In this document: one piece after another, positions 1 to 8,162 of the stretch | Numbering within the stretch: position 1 is the first letter of the stretch | Layout of the letters: the number at the start of each line of letters is the position of its first letter | Assembly: GCA_963756455.1 (NCBI GenBank) | Contig: CAVWNC010000004.1 | Location: 434,001 to 498,000 of the forward strand | Source: DASQPA01 sp963756455 | GTDB taxonomy: Bacteria; Acidobacteriota; Thermoanaerobaculia; Multivoradales; UBA5704 | Length of the DNA: 64,000 nt | Direction: 5' to 3' | Translations under genes and position numbers: made by a program | Notes under the pieces: model-generated | What the model was told of the DNA's origin: nothing | Databases searched by the model: none | The model's input: only the letters and a program-made list of their open reading frames with translations

Positions 1-261
1 GCTGACTGGATAGACGGAGAGGAGCCTATCCGCGGCGAGCCCCAGCGGCCACTTGATCGGTTGAACCCGCAGAATTTCCCGGCTCAGCTCGACCGGCCCA
101 TCCAGAAGTAGAAGCAGATCGACATCACTCCCCTCGTCGGCCTCGCCGCGCGCGTAGGAGCCGTAAAGCAGAAGTCCGCGGAAGCGGTCCCCATAGAGAT
201 CCTTGAGACCGCGTTCCAACTGGGCCAGGGTGCTCGCGAGCTCGGGAGGGAGGGTTGCCAT
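1..261 (-). CDS. MNT-type nucleotidyltransferase domain protein (partial, runs off left edge)
   Basis: Reading the minus strand from an ATG at 261-259 gives 87 codons without a stop to base 1. The product begins MATLPPELASTLAQLERGL and carries the Pol-beta nucleotidyltransferase signature GSYARGEADEGSDVDLLLLL, with the GS and the DxD metal-binding pair clear. Small proteins of this kind (KNTase/MNT) usually pair with a HEPN protein as a toxin-antitoxin module, in which MNT AMPylates or neutralises the HEPN RNase. Any HEPN partner would lie beyond the left edge if it is downstream. The C-terminus is missing from the window, so stand-alone function cannot be excluded. Confidence 0.85.
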   Translation of the reverse strand, partial: MATLPPELASTLAQLERGLKDLYGDRFRGLLLYGSYARGEADEGSDVDLLLLLDGPVELSREILRVQPIKWPLGLAADRLLSVYPVS

Positions 262-437
262 GGGGAAAGTCTACCGCGGAATGCCCCGTCCTGCCCCTCG
301 GTAGGGGCCGGCTGGAAGAAGTTGCGGCGATCGCCGTGACTCCATGCAATTCGTTTGCAATTTTCAGCCCCCTGCCATCACGACTGGGACAGAGGATTGA
401 CTTTGGCCCCTCAGATGGGCAGGAAAGGAGAACTTGT

Positions 438-929
438 ATGATTCCCAGCATCGAGCATCCGCAGCAGGCACCCGAGTACGGTCCGGCCCTGGACGCATTC
501 GCGGACATCGAGGCGGCCTATCAAGAGTCCCTCCTGGGCAGTCACGTGGAGTCCGTGGCGGCGCATTCGTGGTATTGGTGCACCTTCACGGGGGACTATC
601 ACCTGAAAGGGCTGAGTCAGCTCTTCCTCAACGGCAAACCGAGCTTCACCGGGGGGACCGGAGACTACAGCTTCTCGGGCACTCTCGAGGGGATCGGCGT
701 GACCGTGGGCGGTATCCTGAGCGGCTACGGCCGGTTCAGCCGCCACCCCGCGGAGCTGACGGGCGCGGTCTGGTGCTCGGCGGTCGCTACCATCCCAGGG
801 CCCATCCTGCCCAACTTCGTGGCGACGTTCTACCGCGGCGACGAGCACCTCGGCGAGGTTTGGGGCTGGACCATCGGCTTAGGCGCCGGCTTTCGGGTGA
901 GCGGATTCGTCGACTGGCGGAAGCCCTAG
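438..929 (+). CDS. Hypothetical protein, glycine-rich beta structure
   Basis: A 163-residue protein starting at ATG 438, chosen because a purine-rich Shine-Dalgarno (AGGAAAGGAG, 421-430) sits 7 nt upstream; an in-frame extension to 255 would lack one. There is no signal peptide and no long hydrophobic helix. The last two-thirds alternate short hydrophobic strands with Gly/Thr/Ser (for example FTGDYHLKGLSQLFLNG and GTLEGIGVTVGG), which suggests a small beta barrel. The pattern is faintly like the Rhodococcus virulence-associated (VapA) fold or other small lipid-binding barrels, but I do not recognise a family with confidence. It stands alone between a minus-strand nucleotidyltransferase and a repeat region. 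Confidence 0.6.
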   Translation: MIPSIEHPQQAPEYGPALDAFADIEAAYQESLLGSHVESVAAHSWYWCTFTGDYHLKGLSQLFLNGKPSFTGGTGDYSFSGTLEGIGVTVGGILSGYGRFSRHPAELTGAVWCSAVATIPGPILPNFVATFYRGDEHLGEVWGWTIGLGAGFRVSGFVDWRKP

Positions 930-1017
930 CGGCCACGAGTCCGCTCCTCCCGCGAGCGTCGGGCCGCGGGATCGTACCCATCGCATGAACGCAGGGCGCG
1001 GCGCGCGGTCCGTACCG

Positions 1018-1240
1018 CTTTTCGGCGCGGGGCAGAGCCTGCCCCATTCCGGGGGACGCTTGCCCTTTTGGGGCAGAGCTTGCCCGAGTGGGGCAGAGGC
1101 TGAACTTTTCGGGGGAGTCGCGCCCAACCGGGGCAGGCCGTGCCCTTTTCGGGGAGGCCGTGCCCTTCGGGGGCGGCCTTTGTCCTTTGCGGGCGACGGC
1201 TGCCCTCTTTCGGGAGCCGATGCGCGCGACCGCGCGCCGA
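1018..1240. repeat. Degenerate GC-rich tandem repeat, about 20-21 bp unit, ~10 copies
   Basis: The 930-1393 gap contains no convincing gene. Bases 1018-1240 hold about ten degenerate units of 20-21 bp of the type TGCCCTTTTCGGGG followed by a variable GC-rich tail such as CAGAGC or AGGCCG. Neighbouring CCCC and GGGG runs make each unit weakly self-complementary. The array lies just upstream of the large TIR-CHAT gene; extending that gene to an upstream ATG at 1088 would translate the array, which is one reason to prefer the GTG start at 1394. Bases 1241-1393 are non-repetitive and show no clear promoter. Confidence 0.7.
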
Positions 1241-1393
1241 GGGCTGCTTCCGGACGGTCCGGCTTGCGAGCGGGTGCGACAGGCCTGGGCGGAGGCGGGG
1301 ATTGTAGCAGGGCGAGCCTCACTGCGGTGGGTTGGAAACGGCCTTCCAGCCACGTTGACAGTCCCCGGAAACTTTAGTCTGATCGGATCTACC

Positions 1394-4300
1394 GTGATCT
1401 TCATCTCCCACGCGTCCGCGGACGACGCCTTCGTGGCCGAGCTGCGGCAGGCGCTAGAGGCGCAACGTCTTCTGGTCTGGGTGGATTCCCGCAACCTGCG
1501 GGGCGGCGCCAAGCTCGCGCCGGAGATCAAGGCGGCGATCGAGGAGGCGCCGCAGGTTCTCGTCGTGCTCAGCCCGAGCACGGTCAACTCTTCCTGGGTG
1601 CGCCGGGAGATTGCGCTGGCCCTGGAGGTCGAGAAGCGCCGCGGGGAGGACGGCTACCGGGTCATCCCGCTCCTCCTCCCCGGCATCACGCCGGGGGCGC
1701 TCGGCACCTGGTTCGACGAGGAGCCGGTCGCCGTGCCGATCGCATTGGGTCCCGGGCGCCTGAGCGCCGCGATGCCAGCTCTCCTCGCCGCCCTGGGGAA
1801 GCGGCTGCCGACCGATCCGCCGCCGTCCGCCGAGGCGGACGCCCGGCCGGTCGAGGAGCTGGTCCTCCTGCTCGCCGATCCCAGGATCGAGACTCGCGAT
1901 GGGAAGCGCCGGGCCACGGCGACGGCCACGGTCGTCTACGAGCCGGCCCAGGCAGGGGCGCGGCGGATCGAGAGCCGGCGCTTCCCGTTCACGGCGCCGC
2001 TCGGTCCCATTGAGGCCGCCGACCTCAAGTGGTACCTGGAGACGTTCTATATTTGGCCGGACAGGATGGCGCAGGAACGCGCCGAGGGGATCGCGAACCG
2101 GCTGCCGCAATGGGGCCAGGATCTCCATCGGGCCGCCCTGGGCGCGGAGTCCGCCCGTGAGGCGTGGACCACCTGGGAGCAGGTCGCTACCGCCTCGGTT
2201 GCCGCGGAACGCCGCTTCTCGGTGCAGGTCGACCGCGAGCTTCCCGAGGGCACTACGAAGGAGGCGCAGGATGCCGCGGGCGAGGCTGCCACGGAGCTGC
2301 TGGCGCTCCCGTGGGAGCTTCTCCACGACGATCGCTCCTGGCTCTTCCAGGGCAAGCAGGCTGTGCGCGTCCGCCGGCGCCTGCCCAATCGTCACCCCCA
2401 GCCCGCCCGGCCGACCGCACTGCCGGTCCGCATCCTGCTCGTGAGCCCGCGGCCTGAGAAAGATGCCAAAGGCCACCGCCTCGGCTACATCGACCATCGG
2501 GTGAGCGCCCGGCCGTTGGTCGAGGCGGTGGAGGGCCTGGGCGATCTCGCCCGCCTCACGATCCTCCAGCCGCCCACCTATGCCGCCCTCGTAGCGGCGT
2601 TGGAAGCGGGCGACGAGGGACATCCCTTCGATGTCGTCCACTTCGACGGGCACGGGGTCTACGACAAGCGGCTGGGGCTGGGTGGGCTCTGCTTCGAGGA
2701 ACCCACTGAGGACGCGAGGGCCGAGCGGACGCTTGACTTCGTGGACGCCGGCCGCCTGGCCGGCCTGGTCCGCCAGCACCGCATCCCCCTCGTCTTCCTC
2801 GAAGCCTGCCAGACCGCGGTGGCGGAGGTGGACCCGACCGCCTCGGTGGCCGGGAGGCTGCTGGAGGAGGGGGTCGCCTCGGTGGTCGCCATGAGCCACA
2901 GCGTGCTGGTGGAGACGGCCCGGCGCTTCGTCCAGGCGTTCTACGCCGACCTTGCCCGCGGCGCCCGGGTAGGCGGGGCGATGCTCGCCGGCCAGCAGGC
3001 GCTCTTCGCCGATTCCCGGCGGGGAAAAGTCCTGGGGGCGGGCGAGCTGCGGCTTCAGGATTGGTTCGTGCCGGTCCTCTACCAGGAGGAGCAGGACCCG
3101 CAGCTCCTCACCCGCGTTTCGTCCAAGGAGGTCCAGCTGCTCGAAGCGCGGAAGCGGCGGCTGCGCCTGGGCGATCTTCCAGAGCCGCCGCCGCACCACT
3201 TCCAGGGGCGCAGCCGGGAGCTCCTGGCGCTGGAGCGCCTGCTCCACCAGGAGCCCTGGACGGTGGTGCGAGGCACCGGCGGTCAGGGCAAGACGACGCT
3301 CGCCGCCGAGCTGGCCCGCTGGCTCACCCGCACGGGGCGCTTCGCCCGGGCGGCCTTCGTGAGCCTGGAGCACCACCGGGACGCCCGCGCGGTGCTCGAC
3401 ACCCTGGGGCATCAGCTCCTGCCCGATGGCGACAAGTACTCCGTCGCTCAGTTTAAGACCTTCGACGAGGCGCTCCAGCCCGTCGAGCGCGCGCTGGGTG
3501 ATCAGGCCACGATCCTGGTGCTCGACAACTGCGAGAGCGTGCTGCCCGAGCGGGAAGAGCCGGCCGCGGCACCGCCCGGCGAGGACGCTGCCAGGGTGAT
3601 CCTCTCCCTGTGTCAGCGGCTCCTGGAGGCCGATCCGCGTGCCCGCCTGATCTTCACCACCCGCGAGCCGTTGCCGCCGCCGTTCGCCGATGCCCGGCGT
3701 GAGTTGGAACTGGGCGCCCTGGGGCGAGAGGACGCCATCGAGCTGGTGAGCGAGGTGATGAAGCAGAACGGCTGGACGCCTCCCGCGGACGACGCGGGCA
3801 GCACGCCCCAGGAGATCGAGGATCTGGTGGAAGCGGTCCACCGGCACGCCCGCGCCCTGGTGCTGCTGGCGAAGGAGATCGCTCGCGGCGGTGTGAAGGC
3901 GACCACTGGGGACCTCCGTTCGTTGATGGCCGATCTGGATCGCAAGCACCCCGGTGATCGCGAGAATTCGCTCTACGCGAGCGTCGCGCTGTCTCTTCGC
4001 CGACTCTCCTCGGCCTCGCGGGAGCACGTCCGCGCCCTGGCGGTCTGCCAGGGGGGCGTGTATCTCGGAGTCCTTAGGGTGCTTACCGGCCTGGCGCCGG
4101 ACGCCGCCCGCCAGGTGGCTCTCGACCTGATCGAAGTCGGCCTAGCGGAGGAGATGGGCTATGGCCACCTGCGCTTGGACCCCGGCCTGGCTCCCTTTCT
4201 GCTGGGTGAGATAGCTGATGAGGACGCAGAGGATCTCCGCTCCCGCTGGGCCGAGGCGATGGCTCAACTAACGGGGTATCTCTACCAGGAGAAGTCCAAG

Positions 4301-5767
4301 GATGCCCGACTCGCCGCGCAACTGACGCTGCTGGAGCTCTCCAACCTCCTCGGCATGCTGGACTGGCTCCGGACCTGTTGGCTGCCGGAGCGCGTGGTGG
4401 GATTGGCAAGCAATGTCGAGTCGCTGGTGGCGGAGTTAGGCCGGCCGCAGGCCTTGGCGCGGGCCACGGAAGCCCGAGAACAGGCCGCGCAGAAGCTGGG
4501 CGATTGGAGTCATGCCCGTTTCTTGGCTGAATCGACTCCCATCGATCGCCTGCTCGAACGCGGCGACCTCCCCGCCGCGCACATCGCTGCCCAACAGCTC
4601 CTCGCGAAGTGCCTTGCAGCTGGCGAAGCGGCTTTCCTATGGGCCGCCGATGATCTCGCACATGCGTATTTCAAGCTGGGTCGTGTGCTGAGAATGGGCG
4701 GCGCGGTAGAAGACGCTTTAGTGCCGATTGAGGAAGCGCAGCGTCGGTTTCAGGAGCTGGCCGATGCAGGCGATCGACATGCAGAGCGTATGGTCGTGGT
4801 CGCCATCACGGAAACAGGTGATTGCCTGCGCGCTCTTGGGCGCTTGGAGGAAGCTGAAGAGGCCTATGAGAAGGCCATCGACCTCGACCAGCAAGCAACT
4901 CGGCTGAGAGATGTAGCTACGGGAAAGGGTCAGCTTGGCACTGTGCGACTCCTGCAGAAGCGCTTTGCGGAAGCCATGAGGAGCTATATTGAAGCCCGGG
5001 ATTCGTTCGAGGCGCTGGGCGAGCCGCGCGGTATCGCCACGGCCTGGCACCAGATCGGCGTAGTTCACGAAGAAGCCAGCCACTTTGAACTCGCCGAGCA
5101 GGCCTATCGCCAATCATTGGCGATTTCAGTGCGGGAGAACGACCTTGCCGGTCAGGCCATGACTCTGAACCAACTGGGTACCTTGTACGATGAGATGGGC
5201 CGGTTGGAGGAGGCGGCAACGTTTCACAGTCAAGCTGCAGAAGCCTTCGCACGGCTAGGAGACCTGGCAAACGAAGGGAAAGCACGAAATAACCTGGCCA
5301 TCAGGCTGATCAAGCTCCGCCGTTTTGACGAAGCCCGGCCGGAACTCCAGACTGCGATCGAGTGCGACAGGCCTTACGGGCACGCGGCTGAACCCTGGAA
5401 GACCTGGTCTACATTGGAAGGCCTCGAACGCGCCACCGGCCACGCCGAGGCCGCGGAGGCCGCCCAGAAGCAGGCGATTGAGGCCTACCTGGCCTATCGC
5501 CGGGCTGCGGGCGTGAGCCAGAGTCCTGCCGCCCAACTGTACGCGTTGGTGGCGCAAGCGATTCAGGGCGGGAGCGAGGCTGAGGTTCTACAAAGTCTTG
5601 AGGAACTCGGCTCCGGGTCCGATCTACCGACCTACTTGAAAGCTGTGATTCCGAGGCTGCAAGCGATCCTAGGCGGCGACCGCAATCCTGGGCTCTCCGA
5701 AGATCCGGAACTGGACTACGATGACGCTGCCGAGCTTCAGCTCCTGCTCGAATCGCTCGCGGGGTAG
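1394..5767 (+). CDS. TIR-CHAT-STAND NTPase-TPR protein (probable immune/cell-death switch)
   Basis: Starting at GTG 1394 gives 1457 residues beginning MIFISHASADD, exactly where a TIR domain should begin. Domains in order: TIR (about 1-135) with the candidate NADase glutamate at E72 in SSWVRREIALAL; CHAT caspase-like protease (about 150-590) with catalytic His420 in HFDGHG and Cys472 in FLEACQT; STAND/NB-ARC-type NTPase with Walker A GTGGQGKTTL near 625-636 and Walker B ILVLDNCES near 707-715; then winged-helix and TPR repeats to the end (about 1030-1400). Family knowledge: TIR domains cleave NAD+, CHAT domains cleave proteins, and STAND-TPR parts sense a trigger. Inference: a single-polypeptide defence or regulated-death switch. 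Having two effector domains on one sensor is unusual. No accessory gene is adjacent. The TPR part looks less GC-rich than the N-terminal half. Confidence 0.88.
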   Translation: MIFISHASADDAFVAELRQALEAQRLLVWVDSRNLRGGAKLAPEIKAAIEEAPQVLVVLSPSTVNSSWVRREIALALEVEKRRGEDGYRVIPLLLPGITPGALGTWFDEEPVAVPIALGPGRLSAAMPALLAALGKRLPTDPPPSAEADARPVEELVLLLADPRIETRDGKRRATATATVVYEPAQAGARRIESRRFPFTAPLGPIEAADLKWYLETFYIWPDRMAQERAEGIANRLPQWGQDLHRAALGAESAREAWTTWEQVATASVAAERRFSVQVDRELPEGTTKEAQDAAGEAATELLALPWELLHDDRSWLFQGKQAVRVRRRLPNRHPQPARPTALPVRILLVSPRPEKDAKGHRLGYIDHRVSARPLVEAVEGLGDLARLTILQPPTYAALVAALEAGDEGHPFDVVHFDGHGVYDKRLGLGGLCFEEPTEDARAERTLDFVDAGRLAGLVRQHRIPLVFLEACQTAVAEVDPTASVAGRLLEEGVASVVAMSHSVLVETARRFVQAFYADLARGARVGGAMLAGQQALFADSRRGKVLGAGELRLQDWFVPVLYQEEQDPQLLTRVSSKEVQLLEARKRRLRLGDLPEPPPHHFQGRSRELLALERLLHQEPWTVVRGTGGQGKTTLAAELARWLTRTGRFARAAFVSLEHHRDARAVLDTLGHQLLPDGDKYSVAQFKTFDEALQPVERALGDQATILVLDNCESVLPEREEPAAAPPGEDAARVILSLCQRLLEADPRARLIFTTREPLPPPFADARRELELGALGREDAIELVSEVMKQNGWTPPADDAGSTPQEIEDLVEAVHRHARALVLLAKEIARGGVKATTGDLRSLMADLDRKHPGDRENSLYASVALSLRRLSSASREHVRALAVCQGGVYLGVLRVLTGLAPDAARQVALDLIEVGLAEEMGYGHLRLDPGLAPFLLGEIADEDAEDLRSRWAEAMAQLTGYLYQEKSKDARLAAQLTLLELSNLLGMLDWLRTCWLPERVVGLASNVESLVAELGRPQALARATEAREQAAQKLGDWSHARFLAESTPIDRLLERGDLPAAHIAAQQLLAKCLAAGEAAFLWAADDLAHAYFKLGRVLRMGGAVEDALVPIEEAQRRFQELADAGDRHAERMVVVAITETGDCLRALGRLEEAEEAYEKAIDLDQQATRLRDVATGKGQLGTVRLLQKRFAEAMRSYIEARDSFEALGEPRGIATAWHQIGVVHEEASHFELAEQAYRQSLAISVRENDLAGQAMTLNQLGTLYDEMGRLEEAATFHSQAAEAFARLGDLANEGKARNNLAIRLIKLRRFDEARPELQTAIECDRPYGHAAEPWKTWSTLEGLERATGHAEAAEAAQKQAIEAYLAYRRAAGVSQSPAAQLYALVAQAIQGGSEAEVLQSLEELGSGSDLPTYLKAVIPRLQAILGGDRNPGLSEDPELDYDDAAELQLLLESLAG

Positions 5768-5862
5768 GGCCCGGTCGAGCGCTGGAACTGGATTTCTGCC
5801 ACTAGAGCGGCCCATAATGAACGAGCTCGGGTACGCCCCAGCCTGTTGGAGAGGACACGAAC

Positions 5863-6087
5863 GTGAGCGAGCTTCACCGTATAACCATCGAGCCGGGCAA
5901 GTGTGGAGGGCGCCCGTGCATTCGCGGTCTGAGGATTCGGGTTAAGGACATGCTCGACCTCCTGGCCGCTGGGACCACCCGCGAGGAGATCCTGGAGGAC
6001 TTCCCCTACCTCGAGGCGGGTGATATCGACGCGGCGCTCGAGTTTGCGGCCCGCCAGAGCGACCATCCCATCCTCCACCTTGCCTGA
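5863..6087 (+). CDS. DUF433 family antitoxin-like protein
   Basis: A 74-residue protein from GTG 5863, with GGAGAGGA about 9 nt upstream. It has the standard DUF433 pattern: TIEPGKCGGRPCIRGLRIRV, then LLAAGTTREEILEDFPYLE and DIDAALEFAARQ. DUF433 proteins are small winged-helix antitoxins that normally overlap a downstream PIN-like DUF5615 toxin gene. Here the reading frame directly after its stop codon encodes only the first residues of such a toxin (see 6084-6131). It therefore appears to be a solitary antitoxin left after toxin decay, possibly acting as a DNA-binding or anti-addiction factor. Confidence 0.85.
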   Translation: MSELHRITIEPGKCGGRPCIRGLRIRVKDMLDLLAAGTTREEILEDFPYLEAGDIDAALEFAARQSDHPILHLA

Positions 6088-6131
6088 GGCAGTTTCTGGT
6101 CGATGCCCAACTTCCGCCGGCTCTGGCGAGG
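6084..6131 (+). pseudogene. Stub of a DUF5615 (PIN-like) toxin gene
   Basis: Overlapping the DUF433 stop codon, the +3 reading frame from about 6084 gives LRQFLVDAQLPPALARR. This matches the conserved N-terminus of DUF5615 toxins, the usual partner of DUF433, where the motif is xRFLVDAQLPPALAR. After 16 or so residues the sequence turns into unrelated Arg/Pro-rich translation with no further family motifs and no usual start codon. Inference: the toxin was deleted or eroded and only its 5' end remains. The following stretch to 6338 has no recognisable gene. Confidence 0.65.
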
Positions 6132-6338
6132 CGGAAGAGAAGTTCGGGCGGCCCCTCCCGGAGCTTGAGGGATGTCGGAGGTCATCGCAAAGCGTGTCGC
6201 CCCCCTCCTAGCCTCCCCCCTGACCCAACCCGCCTCCCGCCCAGGGGGGAGGAACCCGCCCGCGCAAGCGCCATGTGTCGGTGAAGCGAGCACTAACGCA
6301 TGGCTACACCACGCCGCCGCTACCGGAGCCGGATTCGC

Positions 6339-6731
6339 CTACCGGGCCGAAGACCGGTTCAGCGCCACAGCAGCCCGGATGAGCGTCTTGAAGGCAGCCT
6401 CATCGATTTCCTCCCCCTGATGGAAATCGATCGCGCGCCGGGTGTTGCCTTCCAGGCTGGAGTTGAAGAGCCCTTTCGGGTCCGCAAGCGTTGCGCCCTT
6501 GGCGAAGGTCAGCTTCACGGCTTTTTTGTACGACTCGCCGGTGCAGATCAGCCCGTCGTGAGACCAGACCGGAACTCTCCACTTCCACTCCTCGACCACC
6601 TCCGGGTCCGCTTCGTGGATGAGAGCGCGGAGACGGGAGAGCGTCGGGCCCCTCCAGTCGTTCAGCTCCTCAATCCTCGCGTCGATCAGCCGGGAAGGGG
6701 GTTCGCTCTCGGTGGTTGCGCTCTTTTTCAT
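6339..6731 (-). CDS. DUF1801 domain protein
   Basis: A 130-residue soluble protein with ATG at 6731 and a strong Shine-Dalgarno (AGGAGGA on the minus strand about 9 nt upstream). Family-typical segments are the LRALIHEADPEVVEEWKWRVPVWS stretch (positions about 34-57), YKKAVKLTFAKGA and GNTRRAIDFHQGEEIDE. DUF1801 (YdhG-like) proteins share a fold with frataxin/iron-related and uncharacterised stress proteins; no biochemical role is firmly assigned. A CTATAG-containing 12-mer 38 bp upstream is repeated in front of the glycosyltransferase gene at 9876 and probably marks its promoter. It is divergent from the O-antigen ligase gene. Confidence 0.85.
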   Translation of the reverse strand: MKKSATTESEPPSRLIDARIEELNDWRGPTLSRLRALIHEADPEVVEEWKWRVPVWSHDGLICTGESYKKAVKLTFAKGATLADPKGLFNSSLEGNTRRAIDFHQGEEIDEAAFKTLIRAAVALNRSSAR

Positions 6732-6768
6732 CGGGTTGGCTCCTCCTGCGGCCGTAGGACCACAGGGT

Positions 6769-6780
6769 CTACTCTATAGC
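6769..6780 (-). promoter_or_regulatory. Probable -10 region (12-mer shared with 9890-9901)
   Basis: Minus strand reads GCTATAGAGTAG, ending 38 bp upstream of the DUF1801 start at 6731. The identical 12-mer occurs once more in the window, upstream of the other minus-strand gene of this region (start 9876). TAGAGT fits the TAnnnT -10 seen at other promoters here. No convincing -35 was found. Confidence 0.4.
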
Positions 6781-6797
6781 GGGAGGGGTCGGCGGAG

Positions 6798-8162
6798 GTG
6801 AGGGTCTTGCAGTCCACCCCGCCTTCCCATACCCTCGCGAGCGCGAGCCGAACCGCTGCACCTCTAGAGAGCCCGTCCTTAAAAGCCGTGGCCGTGATCC
6901 CCCGAGAGAGCTCCGCCGAAGCCTCCGCCCCTCCCCGCCCCGTTCCGGCTCCCGTGCCGGCGGAGGGCGGCACGGTATCGCGCGCCCTCCCCTGGGCGCG
7001 CCGCTTCTACGTCGTCCACCTGCTCACGGTCTTCGGCATCGCCCTGTCGAACATCTTCCTCGGTCTCACCATCCTCACCGCGCCGTTCGGCCTCCGCGAC
7101 ACCACGATCCCCTGGCGCCGGCTGCAGGCCCTCTACCGACCCTTAAGCCTCTACGTGCTCCTCCTCGCGGCCGCGGTCGTCGCTTCCTCGGAGCCGCGGG
7201 CGAGCGCGGGGAGCCTTTCGGAGCTGACGTCCCTCGCCACTCTCTTCCTCGCGCCCCTCCTGATCCGCGGCGAACGCGCCGCCCGGCGGCTGGTCGAGGG
7301 GATCGGCATCCTGGGGGTGGCGATCTCCCTCTATGGCCTCGCCCAGTTCCTCTTCGGCTTCGGCGGCCTGGAGCATCGCATCCGCGGTCCATTCTCGCAC
7401 TGGATGACCTTCGCCGGGGTGCTCCTCGTCTGCGACCTTCTGCTCGTCTCCCGCCTGGCGGCCGATCCGGCGAGCCGCAAGCCCTGGCGCTTCCTGGCGG
7501 TGGCGATCATCACCGTGGGCCTTTTGGGGAGCCTCACCCGCGGCGCTTTCCTCGCTCTGGTCGTCGTCCTCGCCGTCCTTTTGACGATCCGCCGGCCGCG
7601 CTCGCTCGTCGCCCTCCTTCCCGCGGCGCTCCTCTTCGTGCTTCTCGCCCCCATCCCGCTCCTCTCCCGGATGCTCTCGATCGGCGATCTGGCCGACGCC
7701 TCGAACTACGACCGGCTGTGCATGATCGACGCGGGGCTCCACATGATCGCCGAGCGCCCGCTCTTCGGCATCGGCCCGGACATGGTGCAGGCCCGCTACC
7801 CCCTCTACCGCCACCCGACCGCCCCGCGCTACTGGGTGCCGCACCTCCACAACACCTTCCTCCAACTCGGCGCGGAGCGCGGCCTGCCGGCGCTCGCCGC
7901 CTACCTATGGATGATGGCGGTGCCGATCGGCCTCGCCACCCGGCGCTTCCGCCAGCAGGGGGGCTTCGCCGGGCCGCGCGCCGATCTCTATCTGGGCGCC
8001 GCGCTCGCCTTGATCGGCTTCAACCTGGCCGGACTCTTCGAGTACAACTGGGGGGATACCGAGGTGCAGCGCCTGGCGCTCTTCGTGCTCGGCCTGCCCT
8101 TCTGCCTGGAGATGGAAGCGCTGGAGACGAACGGGAAGCCGACGGGCGCTACGGTCGATTGA
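6798..8162 (+). CDS. O-antigen ligase/polymerase-like membrane protein (Wzy_C/WaaL family)
   Basis: A 454-residue integral membrane protein from GTG 6798 (a GTG near 6887 is an alternative, since the first ~30 residues are Ser/Pro-rich and uninformative). About ten hydrophobic helices surround the family signature. The large periplasmic loop carries SNYDRLCMIDAGLHMIAERPLFGIGPDMV and later HLHNTFLQLGAERGLPALAAY, the GxGPG and HNxFLQ motifs typical of PF04932 ligases. Such proteins transfer polymerised glycans from undecaprenyl carrier to lipid A core or another acceptor in the periplasm. Its 3' end overlaps by 14 bp the convergent ArnT-like gene, hinting at coordinated cell-surface glycan work. 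Confidence 0.85.
   Translation: MRVLQSTPPSHTLASASRTAAPLESPSLKAVAVIPRESSAEASAPPRPVPAPVPAEGGTVSRALPWARRFYVVHLLTVFGIALSNIFLGLTILTAPFGLRDTTIPWRRLQALYRPLSLYVLLLAAAVVASSEPRASAGSLSELTSLATLFLAPLLIRGERAARRLVEGIGILGVAISLYGLAQFLFGFGGLEHRIRGPFSHWMTFAGVLLVCDLLLVSRLAADPASRKPWRFLAVAIITVGLLGSLTRGAFLALVVVLAVLLTIRRPRSLVALLPAALLFVLLAPIPLLSRMLSIGDLADASNYDRLCMIDAGLHMIAERPLFGIGPDMVQARYPLYRHPTAPRYWVPHLHNTFLQLGAERGLPALAAYLWMMAVPIGLATRRFRQQGGFAGPRADLYLGAALALIGFNLAGLFEYNWGDTEVQRLALFVLGLPFCLEMEALETNGKPTGATVD

Noticed and set aside
1454..4027. 857-codon open frame antisense to the TIR-CHAT gene
   Set aside because: No recognisable motif and composition typical of an antisense shadow; the plus strand carries all catalytic motifs.
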